The position numbers were made by a program, and so were the translations under genes. A stretch of DNA of 64,000 nucleotides from Nostoc sp. CHAB 5844. Its GTDB lineage: Bacteria; Cyanobacteriota; Cyanobacteriia; Cyanobacteriales; Nostocaceae. Each line of letters starts with the position of its first letter. Positions within the stretch are counted from its first letter, which is position 1. The notes under the pieces were generated by a model. The model searched no databases. It saw only the letters and a program-made list of their open reading frames with translations, and was not told the origin of the DNA. The stretch is taken from NCBI RefSeq assembly GCF_020829595.1, contig NZ_JAIVFW010000028.1:1-64000 (forward strand). The letters are read 5' to 3'. Positions 29,199-37,200 of the stretch are shown here, in pieces.

Positions 29199-30191
29199 AT
29201 GCGTCGTGCCTCTGGATGTTTATTTGGGCTGGCCTGTGGTGATGCCTTGGGTGCTGCTACAGAATTTTTAAATGTTGAAGAAATTCGCCGTCGCTTTGGG
29301 CCAAATGGGCCGCAAGAAGTTGTCGGCAATCCCGCACGAGTAACCGACGACACACAGATGACGTTAGCAGTAGGGCAAGCCTTGGTTGAGGTTGGTACGT
29401 CAAACTTGACTGTAGCTAGTTTAGAACCTCTGTTAAGACGTACTTTTGTTGAATGGTTACACAGTCCAGACAATAATCGCGCCCCAGGAATGACTTGTTT
29501 GCAGGCTTGTGAATATCTGGAAGCTGGTTTGCCTTGGCTACAAGCAACTAGGCCAAACTCTAAAGGGTGTGGTGCAAATATGCGTGTCGTGCCTGTGGGT
29601 TTGTTACCAAACGATGATGCAACTCGTGCGGCAGTTGCTCAATTCCAAGCAGCATTAACACATGGTCATCCTACCGCCCTTGCCGCCTCCGATTTAACCG
29701 CAGCAGCAATTACTTACCTTGTCAAGGGTGGCGAACCGCAAAAATTGCCTGCTCAACTCCGCAACTATGCTTTAAGTCAGCGCTTAGTTTATCATGCCGA
29801 TTGGCTGGATTGTTTATGGCAACGCCCAGGCATTGATACACCAGAAGAATTTATTAGTCGTGGCTGGGATGAATGTTTAGCGGTGCTTGACCGTCTTGAT
29901 GCAGCATTAGTCAACCCCAACCGCGATATTGACCCCTGTTTAGCAATAGGTGACGGTTGGGTAGCAGAAGAAGCTTTTGCAACAGGTCTATTGTGCTTTT
30001 TATTCTTTCCAGAAGAACCATTAGCTGCACTGCGACGCGCTGCACTCACAGCAGGCGATTCTGACTCTATTGCTTGTTTGGCAGGTGCTTTTGCTGGGGC
30101 ATATTTAGGGATGGCAGCTTGGCCAGAAGACTGGGTAATGCGGATTGAATACCGTGACCAATTAGCTGCCTTGGGTAAACTGTGGGATTAA
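29199..30191 (+). CDS. ADP-ribosylglycohydrolase family protein
   Basis: 330 residues of the DraG/ARH fold, a Mg-dependent all-helical hydrolase that removes ADP-ribose from proteins or small molecules. Family motifs are visible: GLACGDALGAATEF at residues about 10-23, the metal-binding TDDTQM near residue 50, and the second metal site GDSDSIACLAG near residue 285. Length fits. No dinitrogenase-ADP-ribosyltransferase (DraT) gene is seen here, so the substrate is open. It is convergent with the cupin gene downstream. Confidence 0.85.
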   Translation: MRRASGCLFGLACGDALGAATEFLNVEEIRRRFGPNGPQEVVGNPARVTDDTQMTLAVGQALVEVGTSNLTVASLEPLLRRTFVEWLHSPDNNRAPGMTCLQACEYLEAGLPWLQATRPNSKGCGANMRVVPVGLLPNDDATRAAVAQFQAALTHGHPTALAASDLTAAAITYLVKGGEPQKLPAQLRNYALSQRLVYHADWLDCLWQRPGIDTPEEFISRGWDECLAVLDRLDAALVNPNRDIDPCLAIGDGWVAEEAFATGLLCFLFFPEEPLAALRRAALTAGDSDSIACLAGAFAGAYLGMAAWPEDWVMRIEYRDQLAALGKLWD

Positions 30192-30377
30192 CTAATACCT
30201 CTGCTTGTTCTGTACTTAGGCTGGCATCAAAGTACAGCAGTTTTCTTTTACATGAAGTACAAAGCTACGGGTTTTGAGGCAGGAGGCAGGAGGTCACTGA
30301 GCGTAGTCGAAGTGAGGCAGAAGGCAGGAGGTAGAAACTTTTTATATTTAATTTTGAGTCCTGCATTTGTACCTCAT

Positions 30378-30833
30378 TTACTTGCAAACTGCTGTATCTA
30401 ACCTGCCAAATACTGCCATATCTTCTGCATCTAATTCTACCGGTGTGCCACTGCGAATTAATTCAGCAAAGTCCTCATTGGGAACCATAATCGTTAATGT
30501 ATACAAGCGACTAGAACCTGTATTTTTAATCAAATGTGTGCCGGTGGGCGGCACTAACAAACTATCTCCGGCTTTAATTGCTACTTTCTTGCCATCACAA
30601 ATCGCCACTCCTTCACCTTTGAGGACGAAAAACATTTCTACTGCCCATTGATGGCGATTGGGTGGGGTTTGTCCACCTACATCAAATATTTCTACGCAAC
30701 AAGTAAGAGATGTATTAGCGTTGGTCGAATCAAAGATAATTGCTAACCGATTGGTATCATGGGGACTAATGCGGTATGCTTGATAATCTTTGGGAGATTT
30801 AATAACAGGAATTACGCAACTAGTAGAGTGCAT
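30378..30833 (-). CDS. Cupin-domain protein
   Basis: 151 residues with one cupin_2 barrel. Motif 1 is seen in RHQWAVEMFFVLKGEG and motif 2 in AGDSLLVPPTGTHLIKN; His and Glu residues at the metal positions are present. A metal-dependent dioxygenase, isomerase or binding role cannot be distinguished. Its start is only four bases after the stop of the RutB-like hydrolase gene, so the two are almost certainly one transcript and act in one pathway. Confidence 0.8.
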   Translation of the reverse strand: MHSTSCVIPVIKSPKDYQAYRISPHDTNRLAIIFDSTNANTSLTCCVEIFDVGGQTPPNRHQWAVEMFFVLKGEGVAICDGKKVAIKAGDSLLVPPTGTHLIKNTGSSRLYTLTIMVPNEDFAELIRSGTPVELDAEDMAVFGRLDTAVCK

Positions 30834-30837
30834 TTTA

Positions 30838-31629
30838 TTAACCCCCTCCTGTTAATTCTGGGTGATTTAAAGCTGTGAAAATTGCTTGCGAGTCGGTGAC
30901 AAAACCAAAGCATTGTTTGACGTTGTATAACGTTGCTAACCAACAATAATCAGGTGAGGTTGTCGCGGTACAATCTTTAATTAAAATGCAGTCATATCCT
31001 AAAAAATTCGCATCACACAGTGTAGTTAACACACATTGATCAGCATTCACACCAGCAAAAAATATTGTAGTGATTCCTAGATTCCGCAGGATACTATCTA
31101 AGGGCGTGTCCCAAAAACCACTCATGCGGTATTTATCTACACGGATATCTTCTGGTAACTGTTGTAGTTCATCAACTACAGCAGCGGCCCAACTACCTGC
31201 CATCAAAACTTTAGCACTGTTTTTCGGTAAGGGGTCGCCTAAGCCGACACCATCGCCTGTAGGGTTGTAGACGTGACGCGAAGCCGCACTGATATTGAGT
31301 AAGTCGGGACGATTACCCCAATTTATCCAAACTACGGGGACGTTAACATGACGTAGTTTGGGCAGTAAACTGTTTAACGGTTCAATGGGTTGACGTGCGG
31401 GGGTGACATCTACACCAATATGCGCCAACCAGCCATCGGGATGGCAGAAGTCGTTTTGCATATCAATGACGAGGATGGCAGTTTTTGCCAAGTCAAGGCG
31501 CAGGGTTTTAGTTTCGGTTGATAAAATAACGGGTTGTGGGGTTTTGGGGGGACGAGTAATATCTGCGATCGCATGATCTACCATCCAAGCATTTGGCGCA
31601 ACTCCCAAAGTCCGAAGAGGCTGATTCAT
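30838..31629 (-). CDS. Isochorismatase-fold cysteine hydrolase, RutB-like
   Basis: 263 residues from the ATG at 31627-31629 (MNQPLRTLGVAPNAW). The frame is open for 20 more codons upstream, but that segment lacks family similarity. The catalytic Asp lies in AILVIDMQNDF and the nucleophilic Cys in GVNADQCVLTTL (about residue 198). The stretch MSGFWDTPLDSILRNLGI closely resembles the region in RutB, the ureidoacrylate/peroxyureidoacrylate amidohydrolase of uracil catabolism. No other rut gene is present here, so the true substrate may be a related ureido or amide compound. It is transcribed ahead of the cupin gene and divergently from the amidohydrolase, with 82 bases between the starts. Confidence 0.8.
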   Translation of the reverse strand: MNQPLRTLGVAPNAWMVDHAIADITRPPKTPQPVILSTETKTLRLDLAKTAILVIDMQNDFCHPDGWLAHIGVDVTPARQPIEPLNSLLPKLRHVNVPVVWINWGNRPDLLNISAASRHVYNPTGDGVGLGDPLPKNSAKVLMAGSWAAAVVDELQQLPEDIRVDKYRMSGFWDTPLDSILRNLGITTIFFAGVNADQCVLTTLCDANFLGYDCILIKDCTATTSPDYCWLATLYNVKQCFGFVTDSQAIFTALNHPELTGGG

Positions 31630-31711
31630 AAATTGCAACACCCAACACCTTTTTCTATTTTGTAACTTGAAATGTAGTAGAGCGTTCAATTACTTAATTA
31701 AGGTTTAAATC

Positions 31712-33109
31712 GTGAACTTTACTATTAAAAATGTCTTAATTGCCACAGATGATGCTTATACAACTACAGATGTGCAGGTTGTAGAGGGTAAAATCTCTGC
31801 CATTGCAGCCAATCTTGGTGTTTTCAAGACAGCAGTTAATGGTGAACACAAACTGCTACTACCCGGTTTTGTTAACGCCCACACTCATTCTTCGGAAATG
31901 TGGCAACGGGGAATTATGTCGGTTTTACCGTTAGAATTATGGCTGGCGGAACTGTATGATTTTGCCCCCCTCGACACTGAAAAAGTCTACCTCAGCGCGT
32001 TAGGAACGGCGGTGGAAACTTTACTTTCCGGTGGTACAAGTGTGGTAGATCATTTGGTGCTAATTCCTGGACAAGAGTTAGAAACTATCGCTACCGCAGT
32101 TCGCGCTTACCGAGAAACTGGAATTCGGGCTTTTGTCGCGCCTTTAATTCAAGATGAATCTCTCACCGCCGGTATTCCTTCTGGGGAGACTGAACGCAAT
32201 CACGAACCTTATTTTCGCTCGACTGCGGACACTCTAGCAATTATTGAGGAAGCGGTAAGACAGTTTCATCGTCCAGAGGAAGGGGTGAATATTTTAGTTG
32301 CACCCACGGGAATTCAGTTGTGTAGTGATGCTTTGTTTACTGGTTGTATTGAGTTGAGCGATCGCTATAATTTATGTCGTCACTCGCATTTACTCGAAAC
32401 CAAAGCCCAAGAAAAACTCGCCCAAGAAAAGTACGGTTGTAGTGCTGTTGAACATCTTAAACGAATTGGGTATTTAGGCGATCGGACTTCACTTGCTCAT
32501 TGTGTTTGGTTAAATAATTCTGATATTGAAATTCTCGCTGCCACTCAATCTACAGTTGTTCACAATCCTTTAAGTAATTTACGTTTAGGTAGCGGCATTG
32601 CCCCAATTTTAAAATATCGCCAAGCAGGGGTAAATGTCACTTTTGGTTGTGATGGTGCTTCAAGTAATGACTCTCAAGATTTGCTTGAAGCTATCAAAAT
32701 TGGTTCGATTCTGCACAACACCACAGAACGAGATTATCAATATTGGATTACACCTCGACAAGCAGTAGAAATGGCAGCTTTAGGTGGTGCTAAAGGCTTG
32801 AATCTAGCAGATAAGATTGGTTCTCTTACTGTTGGAAAACAAGCTGATTTAGTTCTTTATGACTTAACAAGTTTATCATTATTGCCTCGTACAGATCCCA
32901 TCGGTCTATTAGTTTTAGGACGACCTACTAACGTTGTTAATAGTGCATGGGTGAATGGCAAACAAGTAATAGCTGACGGTAAAGTTACGACTATTAATGT
33001 AGATGAGTTGCGGCAAGAATTATTTAACCACAGCCAGTGGAATACACAACGCAAGTCGCAAACTGTGGTGGAAATTGAAGCTCATTATCGCACTGTGATG
33101 GGTTTGTAA
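31712..33109 (+). CDS. Cytosine-deaminase-type amidohydrolase (TrzA/AtzB/SsnA group)
   Basis: 465 residues. A TIM-barrel metal hydrolase: HxH in VNAHTHS (H57, H59), His in RHSHLLET, His in SLAHCVWL and Asp in TFGCDGASSNDSQD. The C-terminal composite domain ends the enzyme (GKQADLVLYDL, VNGKQVIADGK). The group contains guanine, 8-oxoguanine, cytosine and chlorotriazine deaminases; the substrate cannot be read from sequence. The GTG start at 31712 gives MNFTIKNVLIATDD, the expected N-terminal strand. It is divergent from a RutB-like hydrolase, suggesting joint use in heterocycle or nucleobase breakdown. Confidence 0.85.
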   Translation: MNFTIKNVLIATDDAYTTTDVQVVEGKISAIAANLGVFKTAVNGEHKLLLPGFVNAHTHSSEMWQRGIMSVLPLELWLAELYDFAPLDTEKVYLSALGTAVETLLSGGTSVVDHLVLIPGQELETIATAVRAYRETGIRAFVAPLIQDESLTAGIPSGETERNHEPYFRSTADTLAIIEEAVRQFHRPEEGVNILVAPTGIQLCSDALFTGCIELSDRYNLCRHSHLLETKAQEKLAQEKYGCSAVEHLKRIGYLGDRTSLAHCVWLNNSDIEILAATQSTVVHNPLSNLRLGSGIAPILKYRQAGVNVTFGCDGASSNDSQDLLEAIKIGSILHNTTERDYQYWITPRQAVEMAALGGAKGLNLADKIGSLTVGKQADLVLYDLTSLSLLPRTDPIGLLVLGRPTNVVNSAWVNGKQVIADGKVTTINVDELRQELFNHSQWNTQRKSQTVVEIEAHYRTVMGL

Positions 33110-33118
33110 AACATAAAA

Positions 33119-33147
33119 AACACGGTTATGTCTCCACATACCGTGTT
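33119..33147. other. Hairpin after the amidohydrolase gene
   Basis: AACACGG-T-TATGT pairs with ACATA-CCGTGTT with one bulged T and a four-base loop. The T tract follows the stem only on the minus strand (CCGTGTTTTTT), although both neighbours are on the plus strand. It may act as a weak terminator or processing site. Confidence 0.45.
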
Positions 33148-33177
33148 ACTATCCTACTAAATTAAAATTGATTACTT

Positions 33178-33903
33178 ATGAGTGAAGAAAATAATCAAAA
33201 TCAAATAAACCAGCAATTACTGGAAAAAGAGAATAAAAGTCGCAGAAATTGGTGGATTGAAATTGTTTCATTGTTAGCCTTAAGTTATTTGATATTTAGC
33301 TTAATTAGCCCAATATTTTTCAAACAAGAACAACGACCAAGAAAAATAGAAGCGCCTGATATTATAGTTATTGCTATTATTTTATTGTTCAACTCTGGGT
33401 TACTTAATAGATTAGAAGATTTTGCTATTTCTAAAGAAGGTGGTGTTACAGCCAAATTTAGAGAACTAAAGCAAGAGGTCAATAAACAGAAAAAAGAAAT
33501 CGATGAACTTCAAGCACAACAGCTAGAACAATTAGAAAAACAACAAAAAAATTTAGAGGAAATGCAAGCTTTTATGTATAGTTTTTTGCTTGGAGAAAAA
33601 GATTGCGAGAAGATACAACAACTCGATAAGCATTCTCAAGCAAAGACGAGTTATGACTTTTATGTAACAGAAAAAGTAGGTGATGAGTTAAGACGTTTAC
33701 GAGACTTGAAATTAATTCAGACGAACTCTGGTTATATCAATGATTTGGTTCGAGCGAGTGAGCATGGTAAACAATCAATTGATTTAACTAAATACCTTCA
33801 TGTTACAAATTTGGGTAAAAAGTTTTTGATAAACCGTGAAAGATTACAGTCTAGCAGTCCGCAAGAAATGACAAATTTTCAGAAAACTCCAAAAGTTGAA
33901 TAG
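33178..33903 (+). CDS. Membrane protein with coiled coil, unknown function
   Basis: 241 residues, no family recognised. A charged N-terminus is followed by two membrane segments (residues about 28-46, IVSLLALSYLIFSLI; and about 61-76, DIIVIAIILLFNSGLL). Next comes a Gln/Glu/Lys coiled coil at about 93-130 (KQEVNKQKKEIDELQ). The C-terminal 80 residues, with VGDELRRLRDLKLIQTN and HVTNLGKKFL, look like a winged-helix fold. Its 3' end overlaps, on the opposite strand, a remnant of another small gene. AT-rich. Confidence 0.65.
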   Translation: MSEENNQNQINQQLLEKENKSRRNWWIEIVSLLALSYLIFSLISPIFFKQEQRPRKIEAPDIIVIAIILLFNSGLLNRLEDFAISKEGGVTAKFRELKQEVNKQKKEIDELQAQQLEQLEKQQKNLEEMQAFMYSFLLGEKDCEKIQQLDKHSQAKTSYDFYVTEKVGDELRRLRDLKLIQTNSGYINDLVRASEHGKQSIDLTKYLHVTNLGKKFLINRERLQSSSPQEMTNFQKTPKVE

Positions 33904-34002
33904 ATCATTGTGTCTATAAAAAGCTTCTTGATTGTCTCGATGAGCAAGAACGTATGCATGCAATTCTTTTTGGCTCATTGCTTTGAAGTCAGGCTGGCTC
34001 AT
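33844..34002 (-). pseudogene. Remnant of a small cyanobacterial protein (DUF6887-like), 52 codons
   Basis: A short minus-strand frame with ATG at 34000-34002 and a GGAG ribosome site 11 bases upstream. The first 30 residues, MSQPDFKAMSQKELHAYVLA then HRDNQEAFY, match from memory the conserved start of a small cyanobacterial family that I recall as DUF6887 (usually 60-80 residues). After residue 30 the sequence is simply the antisense of the neighbouring gene's 3' end, so the true C-terminus is lost. Probably a truncated remnant left by a rearrangement. Confidence 0.6.
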
Positions 34003-34263
34003 CTTAAATATCTCCATTTACTATTGAGATAGATCTCAATAATATTTTCCTCACCTGTTAATACCAATTCTGTATGAAGATGCATAGAATATTATACGAA
34101 CCGCCCTTTGGGAGAAGACTCGCTAACGCTGCGCTAACGCCGCAAAGCGCCAAGACGGCAAGTGGACTCACCAAGTACGCCAAGAGCGCCAAGAATGGAG
34201 AGTTACCCATTTAGTGCAGCTTCACATTAAATTGGTATAAGAAGAAAAAGTTTTGGCATAGTT
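34003..34263. repeat. Spacer with GC-rich dispersed repeat
   Basis: The stretch at about 34098-34190 contains CCCTTTGGGAGAAG, CGCTAACG units and CGCCAAG repeats, then AATTGGTATAA. TTTGGGAGAAG appears inverted near 58989. No gene is visible. Confidence 0.5.
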
Positions 34264-37200
34264 TTAAATTGGAAGTTTTATTACAAATTCTGAACCTTCA
34301 CCTTGTATAGAGTTTACTTCTAAAGTACCGTTGTGTTTTTCTACAATAATTTGACGTGCGATCGCTAATCCTAATCCTGTACCTTTACCGACAGATTTAG
34401 TTGTAAATAAATGGTCGAAAATCCTGTTTTTGACTTCCTCTGGTATGCCTACGCCATTATCGCTAATCTGGATTACAACCTGAGATTTATCATCACTTAA
34501 ACTCGTCTGAATGGTAATTTGATTAGATTGAATTTCGCTAAATTTTCGTCCGATATTAGATTCTTCTAAAGCATCAATAGCGTTAGCCAGCAAATTCATA
34601 AATACTTGATTGAGTTGTCCAGGAAAGCATTCTATTTGAGGAACATTACCGTAGTTCTTGACAATATTAATTTCTGGACGATTCTCTGATGCTTTTAAAC
34701 GGTGTTTAAGAATTAACAGTGTACTGTCAATCCCTTCGTGAATATGATAAGTAACTTTAGATTCTGTATCTAATCGAGAAAAAGTTCGCAACCCAGCACT
34801 AATATTCCGAATTCGGTCAACACCTACTTTCATCGAAGAAATGAGTTTTGGTAAATCTTCGCGTAAATATTCTAAGTCAACTGCGGCAATTTCTTCTGTG
34901 ATTTCTTCGCCTGGTTCTGGAAATTTTTGCTGATAAAGGTCGAGGATATAAAATAAATCTTGGACTAACTCTATAGCAGGTTGAATATTCCCAGCAATGA
35001 ATCCTACAGGATTATTAATTTCGTGCGCTACGCCTGCAACTAAATTACCCAAAGCTGACATTTTTTCACTTTGGATGAGTTGCAGTTGCATTTGCTGCGA
35101 TTCTGTGAGGGATTGGGATAATTTTTGGGCATAATCTTGCGACTGTTGATATAGACGAGCATTTTCTAAAGATATTGCGGCTTGGGAACAAAGTAACTTA
35201 ATAATAATCAGGCGATCGCTAGTAAATGCTTGCACCATTAAATTATTTTCTAAATATAAAATACCAATCAATTTACCTTGATTGAGAATCGGTGTACATA
35301 ATACACTTTTTGGTTTATGACGAATAATATATGTATCAGCAGCAAAGTTCTTTTCTTTAGTTGCGTCATCAATTACCAAAGATGTTCTGGTATTTTTGAC
35401 ATAGTGAATTATGGTTTGAGGTACATCTTGACTGATATCAAGGGGAAGAGATTGTAGGATATTTGATAATTTGTTAACTGTAGCAAGCGCCTCAATTACC
35501 CAACTATTTTCTTTAGGTAAAACTAGCACGGCTTTTTCCGCACCAGCGTTTTCCATTAGCACTTGCATTAAGGTAGTTAACAGCTTATCTTGTTCAATTT
35601 CACTAGAAACTGCTTGTGAAGCTTTCAGGACTGTATCTAAATCTAATGCTTCTGAAATGCTGTTATTAATAGAAGAATCAGTTGTAGCCCTACTAAAAGT
35701 AGAGCGAGTAATTCTGCTAATACTAGAAATAGTATCTTGAGGATTAAGCTGGGTTTTTTCCCATTGCAGTATGGGTGCGAGTAACTGGGGATAGCGTTTT
35801 TCTAAATCTTCGACTTTAGCTTTTGCACCCCAAAGGGCATAACAGTAGTAAGAATTTGTCAGGTAAATTTGGGCAATTTGCTCTCTACCCCATTCTAAAT
35901 AAAATTGGGTAGCGATTTCGTGGATGAGAGCTTCTTCTTGAATATATTCGTTTTCTTTAGCCTGAGCGATCGCGCGATCGTAAAGTTCAGCAGCTTGCCA
36001 ATACTGCCCTAGCACGCGCAGTCTTTCTGCTGCTACTAAATTATAGCGATGCTGATTGTTCATTGGGGCGTGTTCCGCCCAGAATTTCATTTTTTCTTGG
36101 TTAGCTTCAACTTGCTCTAAATACCCTTGTTTTTCCTTAATATCTACTTGAAAATAATGTGCTAACAAAGCTAAAGAATGATAAAAATTAAGAATCACAA
36201 CTTGCATGAAGCCAAAAGCCGAACCTGCTTGTTCATTAGCTAACTTGACTTGTTCTATCGCCTGAGCATAATCTCTAAAGTGGTAAAGCAGAATTGTTTT
36301 AGCAACATAAAAAATAAATAGTACTGTACCACTTTTAGCTGCTATTAACTGCGGCAGCATTTGCAATTCATTAAAGCTTTCCCCGACTAATAAATATTTG
36401 TCTGGCGACAACCCTTGTAAATTTAAACCTAGTTGTCGCCAGATTTGTGAAAAGTGAATCGGAATTTCTTGTTTAATTTTAATGCAGATATCTATATATG
36501 TTGCTTGCTGTGAAACAGCATACTCCAAGTTATTTGCTGAGAAAAATAGATAACTGCATAAATTAGCAGCAGAATATCCTCCCCACTCAATATCTCCAGC
36601 TTCTAACCCACTCTGTACAGCTTCTTGCAAGGGTTGCACACTATTTTTTGTATGTTCTTTCCAAGTTCTAATGTTGGAATTAAACAAGTTATAAATTTTG
36701 GCTTTTAATTCTTTAGCTGTAAATTTATCCAATAATTTTACAGCGATATGCCCTGCATGATAGCCTTCTGTTAGTTTCCCAATTCCAGAAAGTAACAGTC
36801 CATAAAAACCATAGGCAAAAGCCGATAAACTTGAATTACCATGTTCAATACAGAGATTAACCATTGTAATAATGATTTGGGGAAAAATTTCTGGTTTAGC
36901 CATAAAAATAGGAGCGCAGAGAATTTTAAAAATTCCCATTGCTGCTAGTTTATCTGGGTCAGTCATTACTAAAAAGCTATCTATATCAACTAAGTTTGGT
37001 AATTTAATTAATAAACTTTCATCTCCTGTTATATTTACTAAATCAATTCCTAATTTTTCTATAACTTGCAGTCCAATTTCTACTGCTTGCACCATTTGTA
37101 ATTGGGCAATACAAATTTGCATTTTTAATTCATATATCTTTACTTGATCTAGCAAGCTTTTAGTATTTTGCAGCGCAATCTCAGTTAGTTCAGTAGCTCT

